From Alphaproteobacteria bacterium (lineage in GTDB: Bacteria > Pseudomonadota > Alphaproteobacteria > RUG11792): a stretch of 12,668 nt of DNA. Shown here piece after piece: positions 5,083-12,668 of the stretch. Position numbers and translations under genes: made by a program. The notes beneath the pieces are model-generated. The model saw only the letters and a list, made by a program, of their open reading frames with translations, was not told the origin of the DNA and ran no database searches. The number at the start of each line of letters is the position of its first letter. The stretch's first letter is position 1. The stretch covers positions 1-12,668 of the forward strand of contig JAFSTL010000055.1 in the NCBI GenBank assembly GCA_017450545.1, given 5' to 3'.

Positions 5083-7581
5083 TTAGAACGAGCGTCCCAT
5101 CTTAAATATGAATCGCTGTTGCTCATCGTATTTCCCTTTCTTCACAGGTTTCGCATATGCTATTTCTATCGGTCCAAACGGAGATACAAGTGATATACCA
5201 AGACCTACGGATTGTTTAAATGTGCATTTGTCAAATATCTTTTGGCCCGCAACTTTATCGTCCATTTTGAACCCTATGTTCTTGTGTTCAAGACCGTTCG
5301 CATCTTTTGTCGAGCCATCCTTTTCTGTTATAAATTTGTTCTTTTTGTTGGGTGCATCCCACAGTGCTCCGAAATCAGTAAAGACAAATCCTCGGAACTC
5401 TAGTTCTTCCGGCAATCCCAGAGGGAAAGTGTATTCCAACGTGCCTTTCCAGAACTTTTTAGCGCCAATGAAGTCGCGGCGCGAGTTATACGTCGTTTTC
5501 CCAGGGGTCTTTTTTGCAACTCGTAACGTTGATGCTATAGGACCGACACCAGCGTACTCAAATCCTCTGAATGAATCACCACCCATTATAAAGCTGTCCA
5601 ATATGTGCGGATCCCTGCCACAGAACTTGTTTATCATCCCGGTCGATAGCTCAAATCTCAGTGCTGTTTTCCTGAAAACAGGCATTACGTACGCCCCTGA
5701 TATCACATTCTTTAAGTGTCTCGCATCCCCGCAAAATCCAGCTATAGAAGTTTCCAAAGACACATTCATATTGCCCTTTAATCCACGAATGAACCTTTTC
5801 GCATACGTTATCGTATGCGTAACTTCAGACAACATATTCGTTGCACTATCTTTGCTTAAGGTGTTTCCAGAATGCTCCTGAACTTGTGATAAGATTATCG
5901 GCGATGCTGTGTTACTCACGTCTTGGAATTTTCGGCGGTCTAATTTGAATCCCCAGCTTTGCGACCAATTAGGGCTTAATTCATAGCTCAATCCCAAACC
6001 GGCGCCTAACTCATTGGAATTAAATCCGTCAAATATTGATGAGACATTTCGGTGCATAGAAACCGAGCCCTCCATATCTTTATCAAAAACATGTGGATCG
6101 CTAACTGATATATTAACATTGTTGAATATTCTAAATTTTGCCTTCTTCTTTTCTCGTGATGTTGAGCCGCTTTCGTCCGTTATACTGCTTTTCCCTGAAA
6201 CTGTTCGGCTTGACCCAAGATACACAGACAATGCCTTTCCAGTTCCCATAAAGTTTTGCTCCTGATACTGCAAGTCCACGCCGAATCCGCTTGTTGTTTC
6301 ATATGCAGCATTGACCGAAGCTTCTGCTGTTGGTTGCTCCTTCACCTCAACATGCAATATACACTTGTCCGGTGCGTTTGGGTCTGGTATTGCCTTTATA
6401 TTAACGTTTGAGAAAAATCCTAAACCATAAATATTGGATTCCGACATTTTCACCAACATACGGTTATAAGCATCGCCTTCATCCAGAATTATTTCCCGAC
6501 GTATCACGTTATCTCTTGTTTTTGTGTTCCCAGTAATCACTATCTTTGATATATAGACCTTTTCTCCTTCATTTATATTGAATTCCACATCAACAGTTTT
6601 ACGCTTATAGTCTTTTTTAATTTTTGGGCTAACTTGCACGGTTGGATACCCTCGTTGCCCCAGTTCTCGTGTTATCTGACTCGCATCAGCGTTAACAAAT
6701 GACTCGCGATACACATCTCCTGTCCGGCAATACTGCGTCTTGTTCAATCCTTCAGTGGCGATCCTTTCTACATTAGACTTCAGCGATAGTTTCCCAAATG
6801 TATATAGTTCACCTTCTTCTATTCTAAAGGTTATCACAAATGACTTTTTATTGTTCGAAAGTTCAGCAACGGCCGACAGAACTTTTGCATTTATATATCC
6901 ATGTTCGTGATAATACTGCTCCACAAGTTGTTTATCTTCTTCAAGTCGATCCGCATTATATATATCATCTGATACGAAAAACCTGAACCATTTCTTTACT
7001 TTTGACCGAATAACGTCTTTTAGTTCAGACGATGAAATTTGCTCATTTCCAATAAAGACTATCCGACTTATTCCAGCAGCTTTACCTTCGTTTATTTCAA
7101 AAACTAAGTTCACTCGGTTATCTTTCAGCCTAATTATTTTAGGATTTACCGTTGCATTATAACGTCCCATTTGTCGATATTGTTCTAATAAAGCTTGTTG
7201 TATCTGTTTCACTTTTGATGTTGACAGCGTTTCACGAGAGCCTATATTTAGTGCTTTCTTCATATCCTTATCAGAAATCTTCGAGTTTCCTTCAAACGAT
7301 ATCTTGTTTATTATCGGAGCTTCTTTCACGTCTACGACAACTGTATTCCCCTTCATCGTCACATTAACATCGGTAAACAATTCGGTCTCTTGCAAAGTTC
7401 GGACAGCATCGTTTATTGTTTCTGTATCACAATCATCGCCAACTTTTATCGGAAAGTAATTCTCTATCGTTTCTTTGTCTATTCGCTCACATCCGACGTA
7501 TTTTATTGCATTAACTTTCACGGCGCAGGCGCTACTCACCAACACTGATAACAACACAGCATATTTCGCAATCATCCTCAT
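5083..7581 (-). CDS. bamA: Outer membrane protein assembly factor BamA
   Basis: BamA is the central barrel of the BAM complex that folds and inserts beta-barrel proteins into the outer membrane. This protein has 832 residues. It shows a signal peptide (to about ACA, 18-20), five successive POTRA domains (approximately 22-90, 91-170, 171-262, 263-345, 346-421), and a C-terminal 16-strand-type barrel from about 422. The loop-6 motif appears as GGDSFRGFEY, equivalent to the VRGF motif that locks inside the barrel. The protein ends in phenylalanine (FKMGRSF), as expected for the beta-signal. The start at 7581 is chosen because AGGAG lies seven bases upstream and the ATG overlaps the rseP stop (TGATG); an upstream in-frame ATG at 7602 would lie inside rseP. 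No lpxD-type genes follow, unlike many proteobacteria. Confidence 0.96.
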   Translation of the reverse strand: MRMIAKYAVLLSVLVSSACAVKVNAIKYVGCERIDKETIENYFPIKVGDDCDTETINDAVRTLQETELFTDVNVTMKGNTVVVDVKEAPIINKISFEGNSKISDKDMKKALNIGSRETLSTSKVKQIQQALLEQYRQMGRYNATVNPKIIRLKDNRVNLVFEINEGKAAGISRIVFIGNEQISSSELKDVIRSKVKKWFRFFVSDDIYNADRLEEDKQLVEQYYHEHGYINAKVLSAVAELSNNKKSFVITFRIEEGELYTFGKLSLKSNVERIATEGLNKTQYCRTGDVYRESFVNADASQITRELGQRGYPTVQVSPKIKKDYKRKTVDVEFNINEGEKVYISKIVITGNTKTRDNVIRREIILDEGDAYNRMLVKMSESNIYGLGFFSNVNIKAIPDPNAPDKCILHVEVKEQPTAEASVNAAYETTSGFGVDLQYQEQNFMGTGKALSVYLGSSRTVSGKSSITDESGSTSREKKKAKFRIFNNVNISVSDPHVFDKDMEGSVSMHRNVSSIFDGFNSNELGAGLGLSYELSPNWSQSWGFKLDRRKFQDVSNTASPIILSQVQEHSGNTLSKDSATNMLSEVTHTITYAKRFIRGLKGNMNVSLETSIAGFCGDARHLKNVISGAYVMPVFRKTALRFELSTGMINKFCGRDPHILDSFIMGGDSFRGFEYAGVGPIASTLRVAKKTPGKTTYNSRRDFIGAKKFWKGTLEYTFPLGLPEELEFRGFVFTDFGALWDAPNKKNKFITEKDGSTKDANGLEHKNIGFKMDDKVAGQKIFDKCTFKQSVGLGISLVSPFGPIEIAYAKPVKKGKYDEQQRFIFKMGRSF

Positions 7582-8681
7582 CAGAAAACTCCTTTCAGCC
7601 AACTAAAAAACCTCATATTTTCTAAGTCATTCCATAGCCCCAAAATCATCAAACCAACAACTGCAATTAATCCCATTGCAAATATTATATTGATTACTCG
7701 TTGATTCAATGGACGCCCAATCACCCATTCTATTGCAGAAACAACTATTCCTCCACCATCAAGCACTGGTATTGGCAAAAGATTCACAGCGCCTAAAATG
7801 ACGGATATTGTCGCAATCATCGTTATAAAGCTTACAAAACCGGATTCAGCGCTTTCTTTAGCTACCTTATATATTGAGATTATTCCTCCAACGTTTTTAG
7901 AGCTCACCGCCCCAGTTGCAACCTTAAACATACCCTTTATATTATCGCAAGCTAATCTATATGTAATTTTCACCGAAGATGTTAATGCAGCCATTAGCGA
8001 AACTTTCGTATACTTGAATCCTTTAGGGGATATGCCGATATGCCTTGCAGCACTGCCATCTTCGTTCACCATATTCACTTTCACTTCTTCTGTCTTTGAG
8101 CCTCGATTTACCTCCAGCTCAAGGGTTTTCCCAGACGAAGAAGCTATCTGTTCTGCTATGTCTATAAATCTCGTAACATCTTTTCCATTTGCTTTAACAA
8201 TAGTATCTCCTGTTCTAAGCCCGGATTTATAAGCAATATTTTGTTCAGATGTAACAACTATAGTGTTATCGTATTCAGGCATACCATTTACCAATGCCAG
8301 CGAAAAAAATACTAAAATCGCTAATATAAAATTTGCGAAAGGACCTCCAGCTGCAATTAGTAACCTTTGCCAAGGTTTTTTCCTATGAGCTGACATACGC
8401 TCCATATCTTCCTCTGTATACCCATCAGGAATGACTTCTCTCACACTCGATACATCAGCATCCCCGAGCATCTTGACATACCCGCCAAGTGGAAATAACG
8501 AAATACGCCACTCGGTGCCGCGCCTATCCTTTTTCTTAAACAAAACGTTTCCAAAACCAAACGAAAAAGCTTCGCAAAAAACACCATTCATGCGAGCTAT
8601 CACCAAATGCCCCAACTCATGCGCAACGACAACAACGCCCAGAAGAAGCAAAAAAAGCAACATAGACAGGACTGGCAACAT
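7581..8681 (-). CDS. rseP: RseP/MmpA site-2 intramembrane zinc metalloprotease
   Basis: RseP is an inner-membrane protease that cleaves transmembrane segments, typically anti-sigma factors in envelope stress signalling and remnant signal peptides. The protein has 366 residues. HELGH (21-25) in the first membrane segment and NLLPIPVLDGG (300-310) form the zinc site. GGYVKMLG (66-73) and GGPFANF (112-118) are conserved family motifs. One periplasmic PDZ domain lies at about 142-205, unlike the two in E. coli RseP, which explains the shorter length and is common in alphaproteobacterial MmpA. Further membrane segments lie near 284-305 and 330-350. It is first in a two-gene transcript with bamA. 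A modest AGAG ribosome site precedes ATG 8681. I found no convincing promoter between 8682 and 8800. Confidence 0.95.
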   Translation of the reverse strand: MLPVLSMLLFLLLLGVVVVAHELGHLVIARMNGVFCEAFSFGFGNVLFKKKDRRGTEWRISLFPLGGYVKMLGDADVSSVREVIPDGYTEEDMERMSAHRKKPWQRLLIAAGGPFANFILAILVFFSLALVNGMPEYDNTIVVTSEQNIAYKSGLRTGDTIVKANGKDVTRFIDIAEQIASSSGKTLELEVNRGSKTEEVKVNMVNEDGSAARHIGISPKGFKYTKVSLMAALTSSVKITYRLACDNIKGMFKVATGAVSSKNVGGIISIYKVAKESAESGFVSFITMIATISVILGAVNLLPIPVLDGGGIVVSAIEWVIGRPLNQRVINIIFAMGLIAVVGLMILGLWNDLENMRFFSWLKGVF

Positions 8682-8807
8682 ATTTCTCTACAAAATCCGA
8701 GCATCTATAGCCGACATGGTAACACAAAATCAGTTTTCGGGATAGCTCTTTTACAAAAAGCACCACGGTTTTCTTAAGCGTTTTTACCCCTCATCTCTAT
8801 CACACAA

Positions 8808-8837
8808 TTGACACTGTGAAAATACTTTTGATATACT
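8808..8837 (+). promoter_or_regulatory. Near-consensus sigma-70 promoter of the gene at 8901
   Basis: Perfect -35 TTGACA (8808-8813), an 18-base spacer and TATACT (8832-8837) predict a start near 8844 and a leader of about 55 bases. The gene is expected to be well expressed. Confidence 0.8.
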
Positions 8838-8900
8838 GTAGTTAAGAGCCTTGTTGCTTGCAAAAGCAATTTAGTTAAAGAGGAGAAAGAAGAAACAAAA

Positions 8901-9392
8901 ATGAAAAGCAGAAATGTGTTATTAGGTGCATTGGTGGTCTGCACGGCAGGGGTTCAAGCAAGCAGTGATTTCAAAAATCCAGCAAATAGCAAAAAAGGAA
9001 TAGATGAGCGAGCTATACGCAGAAATCAACTAGAAATGCAGAAAGCCACTGAACTGGTAGACACACTTGTAAAAGCTCAAAAAGATGAGGAGTCATTATT
9101 TGAAAACAGTCCTCATGATTATTTTGGGATGGTCAGTTTTTCTGCAAAACAACTAGTCGAATTATACGATGATTTTGCTCCAACTGACGAACACGTAGAA
9201 GCGATAAAACTGTATGCACTCATGTACGAGGCGTTTGGAAATGCAGCTAAAGGCAAAGACAAATTTGATCATAAGTTGTTAAATGATGCACATTCCAAAG
9301 TGTCTGATTTAATCAGACTTGCTGAATACCTGATAGAATACCGCAAATCTCTAATAGAAGAGCACACATTCGAAATGAACAGCTCAAAATAA
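8901..9392 (+). CDS. Small secreted helical protein, unknown function
   Basis: The 163-residue protein has a classical Sec signal peptide: MKSRN, a hydrophobic core (6-17) and cleavage probably after VQA (20). The mature part is rich in Glu, Lys and Ala, and looks almost entirely helical, with short stretches suited to coiled-coil or helical-bundle packing (about 35-65 and 110-160). No cysteine occurs in the mature part. Purine-rich AGAGGAGA lies about 15 bases before the ATG, a rather long spacer. It is divergent from rseP-bamA and driven by a strong promoter. It is probably periplasmic or exported. No family recognised; no similarity to A or B seen. Confidence 0.8.
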   Translation: MKSRNVLLGALVVCTAGVQASSDFKNPANSKKGIDERAIRRNQLEMQKATELVDTLVKAQKDEESLFENSPHDYFGMVSFSAKQLVELYDDFAPTDEHVEAIKLYALMYEAFGNAAKGKDKFDHKLLNDAHSKVSDLIRLAEYLIEYRKSLIEEHTFEMNSSK

Positions 9393-9416
9393 CTTAATCG
9401 CAACGCTCCTTTGTGA

Positions 9417-9439
9417 CGAACGTTCGGGCTATGACGCCC
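9417..9439. repeat. Palindrome CGAACGTTCG and adjoining small hairpin
   Basis: A perfect 10-base palindrome (9417-9426) is followed directly by GGGC/GCCC (9426-9429/9436-9439) with a six-base loop. There is no T run, so this is not a clear terminator for the gene ending at 9392. It could be a protein-binding site. Confidence 0.4.
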
Positions 9440-9466
9440 ACGATGAAATGCGAGCTTGATGATTGC

Positions 9467-9502
9467 AAAAAATGTACATTACTGTATTTGCAGTAATGTA
9501 CA
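9467..9502 (-). terminator. Perfect 12-bp hairpin with T tract on the minus strand
   Basis: TGTACATTACTG (9473-9484) and CAGTAATGTACA (9491-9502) are exact inverted repeats around a six-base loop. Six A at 9467-9472 become a T run directly after the stem when read on the minus strand, which is the form of an intrinsic terminator. On the plus strand the stem is followed by GGGAAAACC. No minus-strand gene lies to the right in this window, so its target transcript is unknown. The rest of 9393-9687 holds no gene I can support. Confidence 0.5.
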
Positions 9503-9608
9503 GGGAAAACCACAGTTTTTAGCACACTAATTAATTGGCGAAAATAATTTAAAAACTGGCTGTACTGATAGAAACTTCGCGGACACAAACATAAAGCATT
9601 TCATCATT

Positions 9609-9642
9609 TTGAGTGCACTTGGAAATCACCATATGCTACAAT
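9609..9642 (+). promoter_or_regulatory. Candidate promoter of the tauE-like/potF/potI operon
   Basis: TGCTACAAT (9634-9642) is an extended -10 element. An alternative overlapping pair is TTGAGT (9609-9614), 17 bases, TATGCT (9632-9637). Either places the start about 40-50 bases before the GTG at 9688. Confidence 0.45.
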
Positions 9643-9687
9643 AACATGATGGTTTCTTTATTTTGATTAGGAGGCATTGGTAGAAAG

Positions 9688-10740
9688 GTGTTTTTTCCGA
9701 TTACGGGAATGTTTTTGGATCCCTTGTTGATACTTTTTGCAGGGCTAGTTGGTGGATTTGTGTCCGGGTTTTTGGGGCTTGGGTGTGGCGTGATAATAAC
9801 ACCAGTCCTGATGGAATTTGGTGTTCCGCCAATGATTGCCTTAGCGACGCAACTTTGTCATGCTGTCGGAACTAATTTTACAACTTTTTTGACGTATAAA
9901 CGAAAAATGGATGTCGACTTTCATCTGGCAATATATATCCTGTTGGGAGGAACACTTGGGGCACTCTTTGAGTGGATAATATTAAAAACTTCTGCGAATT
10001 CCAGATTTGCTTTTAATAAATTCATTTACGTTTACATACTTATTCTCACGATTTTTGGAGTAATTATGCTCGTTCAAAGCTATAAAACCTGGAAACATAA
10101 TGATGCAACAAAATATAAAAAGAGTGTATTTCTAAGACGATGGATGTTATATCTTCCGTTACATAAAATTTTTGTGAGATCACGAGCAGAAATGAGCATT
10201 ATAATTCCATTATTCGTTGGATTTTGGGCTGGTCTTTTGGTTTCTTCGCTAGGAGGGGGAAACAATCTTTTCATGGCGCCCATAATAACTTATCTGATAG
10301 GAAGGATTAGTCCAGTTGTTTACGGAACAACGGCCCTTGCGGGATGCGTTATAACAGCAATAATTGCTCTGGTATATTCGACGAATGAATATTGTTGTGA
10401 CATATTGTTCGTTTTATTGCTATTTGTCGGAGCCTCAGTTGGCTCATGGATAGGTGTTCAATTGACCTACAGGGTCAAGCGATATTTTATATACGCAGTT
10501 GGCGCATTGATAGTTTTTTTAATGGCGACACGACAAATATATAACTTAATGCATGGAATTTTTTCAAAAAATTATAATTCTAAGATCGATTTGTCTCAGT
10601 CCATCGTGGGAACGATTGTTGGCGAAGATTCGCTAACGTATACTTTTGCTTGTATTGTTTTGATAATCATAATAGCATTTTGTAGCGAAAGATTTATGCA
10701 GAGCTGGTATATAAAAGGAAAGAAATTGATGGGAAAATGA
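9688..10740 (+). CDS. TauE/SafE-family (sulfite exporter-like) membrane protein
   Basis: This 350-residue integral membrane protein has about eight hydrophobic segments and the two internally repeated family signatures: GGFVSGFLGLGCGVIITPVL (22-41) and AGLLVSSLGGGNNLFMAPII (near 180-200), each a glycine-rich helix break in one half of the protein. TauE/SafE proteins are thought to move small sulfur or organic anions; the actual substrate is not predictable. The start is GTG 9688 with AGGAGG (9669-9674) 13 bases upstream; ATG 9706 is an alternative without a ribosome site. A charged cytoplasmic loop (about 128-165) separates the halves. It overlaps potF by four bases (ATGA), so translation is coupled. 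The link to polyamine uptake is unusual and could reflect operon packing only. Confidence 0.88.
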   Translation: MFFPITGMFLDPLLILFAGLVGGFVSGFLGLGCGVIITPVLMEFGVPPMIALATQLCHAVGTNFTTFLTYKRKMDVDFHLAIYILLGGTLGALFEWIILKTSANSRFAFNKFIYVYILILTIFGVIMLVQSYKTWKHNDATKYKKSVFLRRWMLYLPLHKIFVRSRAEMSIIIPLFVGFWAGLLVSSLGGGNNLFMAPIITYLIGRISPVVYGTTALAGCVITAIIALVYSTNEYCCDILFVLLLFVGASVGSWIGVQLTYRVKRYFIYAVGALIVFLMATRQIYNLMHGIFSKNYNSKIDLSQSIVGTIVGEDSLTYTFACIVLIIIIAFCSERFMQSWYIKGKKLMGK

Positions 10741-11864
10741 ATAGACACATAATAATAGGAGGACTGATACTTTGTGCGATATGTATTCTGAGCTTAGATA
10801 GAGCATCTAAAGAAACAGTAAATGTGTATTCTTGGTATGGTATTATAGGCAACGAAATACTCAAAGATTTTGAGAAAGAAACTGGAATAAAGGTGGTGTA
10901 TGATGTTTATGATAACAACGATACGCTGGAAGCGAAGTTGTTAGCAACTAATAGTGGCTATGATGTTGTGTTTCCATCTTTTATACCATACGCTGCAAGG
11001 CAGTGCGCCATGGGCGCATATACAAAACTCGACAAAACTTTAATTCCAAATTTAAAGAACATTGATGGGAAAATAACGGAAAAATTCAAACAGACAGGTG
11101 GAGATACGACGAGACTAATTCCGATGTTTTGGGGAACAATTGGAATTGCATATGATTTTGATGCCATAATGAAAATTTTCCCGAATCAGAAGATATCATA
11201 TGATTTGTTACTAAATCCAGACAATATAAGCAAACTTGCAAGACATGGGGTAAGTTTTCCGGAAGAATATATCGATATATTCCCGCAAACTGAAGCATTT
11301 TTAAATCTAAGAGATGGACGAACTTTTAAGTCACGCGAGAAAATAAACAAGTATATAAAACATTTCACTTTGGTTCGTTCTTATATAAAGAAATTCTCGT
11401 CAACAACTTTAATACGAGATCTCTTGTCCGGTGAAGTTATTGCTGCAATTGGGTGCTCAGACAACGCCTGGCGAGCTATACAGTCAGCGAAAGATGTTGG
11501 GAAAAAGGTGAAATACGTCGTTCCAAACGGGTATGGCGTGCTTTGGATAGATTGTATTGGAATTCCTGAGAAGGCCCCCCATAAACAAAATGCACATAAA
11601 TTTGTGAATTACCTCATGCGTCCTGAGATTGCTGCGAAATTAACCAACAAAACCGGTATATTGGTCAATATACCTAAAGCACAAAAGTATTTTGACAGGG
11701 GGTTTATAAATGATAAGGAAATATGTCCAACTGAAGACAAGGTCATAGCTGGGATGACTTTGGGAACCCCGAGCAAGGATGACGAAGACAGAAGAAATGA
11801 CAAGCGGGCAACACGTGCTTGGTCACAAATACGTATGAATAACTTAAATTTCATAGGAGAGTAA
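10737..11864 (+). CDS. potF: PotF/PotD-like periplasmic polyamine-binding protein
   Basis: This 375-residue solute-binding protein belongs to the spermidine/putrescine family of ABC transporters. The N terminus has a hydrophobic segment (4-20), either a signal peptide or a membrane anchor; no clear lipobox. Strong family matches are FEKETGIKVVYDVYD (about 45-59), LEAKLLATNSGYDVVFPS, MFWGTIGIAYDFD, KFVNYLMRPEIAAKL and the C-terminal TRAWSQIR. Compared with E. coli PotF as I remember it, the pocket differs: YSWYG replaces YNWSD, and GCSDNAW replaces GWAGDVW, while the aspartate of the IDCIG strand is kept. The ligand may therefore not be plain putrescine. It follows the TauE-like gene by a 4-base overlap and precedes potI by two bases. 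PotG and PotH genes do not separate it from potI. Confidence 0.9.
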   Translation: MNRHIIIGGLILCAICILSLDRASKETVNVYSWYGIIGNEILKDFEKETGIKVVYDVYDNNDTLEAKLLATNSGYDVVFPSFIPYAARQCAMGAYTKLDKTLIPNLKNIDGKITEKFKQTGGDTTRLIPMFWGTIGIAYDFDAIMKIFPNQKISYDLLLNPDNISKLARHGVSFPEEYIDIFPQTEAFLNLRDGRTFKSREKINKYIKHFTLVRSYIKKFSSTTLIRDLLSGEVIAAIGCSDNAWRAIQSAKDVGKKVKYVVPNGYGVLWIDCIGIPEKAPHKQNAHKFVNYLMRPEIAAKLTNKTGILVNIPKAQKYFDRGFINDKEICPTEDKVIAGMTLGTPSKDDEDRRNDKRATRAWSQIRMNNLNFIGE

Positions 11865-11866
11865 AA

Positions 11867-12664
11867 ATGCTGAGAGCATCAAAAACAATTATAACGATGA
11901 TGATTTTTGGATATGCATTTTTATTTATTCCAATACTGTTTCTTATAATAAATTCATTTAGTGCATCTGAAATACCATCCGTATGGACAAGTTTTTCATT
12001 CAGATGGTTTAAAGAAGTTTTTGAAGACGACGACTTAATACGCGCAGCAATAACAAGTTTCAAAATTGCGACAATTTCAGCGTCAGGCGCCGTAATTCTC
12101 GGGACGACCGCAGCGGTCGTAACGACAAAATCTGGAGCATGTCGAGGAAAAAATTTTCTAAGTAAAGCGATAATAATGCCTATAGTGATGCCAGAAATTA
12201 TCATTGGATTTTCTCTGCTTATGTTATTTATGAGCATGGAAAACATCTTCGGTTTTCCCAAGGAACGAGGCATCATGACCGTCGCGGTTGGGCACATAAT
12301 GGCAACGATGGCTTATGTTCACATGACGGTTCGAGCAAGGCTGTTGTCTTTTGACCAATCGTTGGAGGAGGCGGCTCTAAACCTTGGCGCTCGTCCGCTA
12401 ACCGTCTTTTTTAAAATAACAATACCTGTTATTTCCAAGGCAATACTTTCCGGATGGCTGCTTGCTTTTACGATATCGTTAGATGACTTGGTGATTGCTA
12501 GTTTTCTAACTGGTCCAGGTTCAACAACATTGCCAATACTCATATTTTCAAACGTACGAATCGGACTGTCGCCAGCAATAAACGCACTGGCGACTATGAT
12601 AGTCGTAATCATAATAATTTGCCTCGTTTCAGCTTATTTCTTGAATAAAAGAAGGGAATTGTGA
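11867..12664 (+). CDS. potI: PotI-like polyamine ABC transporter permease
   Basis: The 265-residue inner-membrane permease has about six membrane segments. The EAA loop that contacts the ATPase is clear: EEAALNLGARP...KITIP (167-187). Downstream SLDDLVIASF (204-213) and TGPGSTTLP (215-223) are near-identical to E. coli PotI and distinguish it from PotH. AGGAG (11855-11859) lies about seven bases before ATG 11867, and the spacer from potF is two bases. The stop is at 12662-12664, four bases before the window edge. It needs a partner permease and an ATPase; neither is in the window, so they may lie just beyond the right edge. Confidence 0.93.
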   Translation: MLRASKTIITMMIFGYAFLFIPILFLIINSFSASEIPSVWTSFSFRWFKEVFEDDDLIRAAITSFKIATISASGAVILGTTAAVVTTKSGACRGKNFLSKAIIMPIVMPEIIIGFSLLMLFMSMENIFGFPKERGIMTVAVGHIMATMAYVHMTVRARLLSFDQSLEEAALNLGARPLTVFFKITIPVISKAILSGWLLAFTISLDDLVIASFLTGPGSTTLPILIFSNVRIGLSPAINALATMIVVIIIICLVSAYFLNKRREL

Positions 12665-12668
12665 CGAT

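Noticed and set aside
5108..5881. Long plus-strand open frame opposite bamA
   Set aside because: It lies wholly within the clearly coding barrel region of bamA and has no ribosome site or recognisable product.
7798..8232. Plus-strand open frame opposite rseP
   Set aside because: Shadow of rseP; the minus-strand reading carries all catalytic motifs of the protease.
9473..9502. Perfect hairpin as plus-strand terminator of the 8901 gene
   Set aside because: On the plus strand it is followed by GGGAAAACC and not by T; only the minus-strand reading fits a terminator.
9394..9588. Minus-strand frame of 64 codons in the gap before the TauE-like gene
   Set aside because: It contains the perfect hairpin, has no ribosome site or recognisable motif, and its composition looks non-coding.
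11851..12297. Minus-strand open frame opposite potI
   Set aside because: Shadow of a conserved permease gene; no signals of its own.
1..12668. CRISPR arrays, transposases, rRNA genes
   Set aside because: No regularly spaced short repeats, no transposase-like protein and no rRNA-like sequence were seen on either strand.

Overview
The window comes from a low-G+C proteobacterium, most likely an alphaproteobacterium with a host-associated (perhaps obligately intracellular) life. This lineage call is inference. It rests on A+T-rich coding sequence, core genes of clear proteobacterial type (accA, rseP, bamA, potF/potI), and a block of small secreted proteins, one pair of which looks like effector metalloproteases. 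No marker gene fixes the lineage.

Layout. (1) 26-1076: tRNA-Cys(GCA), followed 17 bases later by accA. (2) 1102-4576: an accessory island made of two diverged tandem copies of a two-gene unit. Each unit has a promoter fused to the preceding terminator, a conserved leader of about 100 bases, gene A (secreted HExxH protein resembling the M91/NleD metalloprotease family), gene B (secreted partner of no family I recognise) and a terminator. Copy 1 of gene B is broken by a -1 frameshift; copy 2 is intact. A third copy of the terminator-promoter junction drives an unrelated small gene (4648-5076). That gene changes from A+T-rich to G+C-rich along its length and meets bamA tail to tail with a 6-base gap. 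(3) 5083-8681, minus strand: rseP and bamA, translationally coupled through TGATG. (4) 8808-9392: a small secreted helical protein of unknown function with a near-consensus promoter, divergent from rseP-bamA. (5) 9393-9687: a gene-poor gap with palindromes and a perfect 12-bp hairpin. (6) 9688-12664: a tightly packed operon of a TauE/SafE-family permease, a PotF/PotD-like polyamine-binding protein and a PotI-like permease.

How the parts may work together. RseP and BamA maintain the envelope: regulated intramembrane proteolysis and outer-membrane protein assembly. The Pot proteins suggest polyamine import; the ATPase and second permease are not between potF and potI and must be elsewhere if the transporter is complete. 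The A-B pairs are the most novel part. The repeated order, shared promoter and leader architecture, and signal peptides on both proteins suggest that A and B act together outside the cytoplasm, for example as effector plus chaperone, inhibitor or immunity protein. The sequence alone does not show which. The A-B intergenic spacers also carry a degenerate copy of part of tRNA-Cys.
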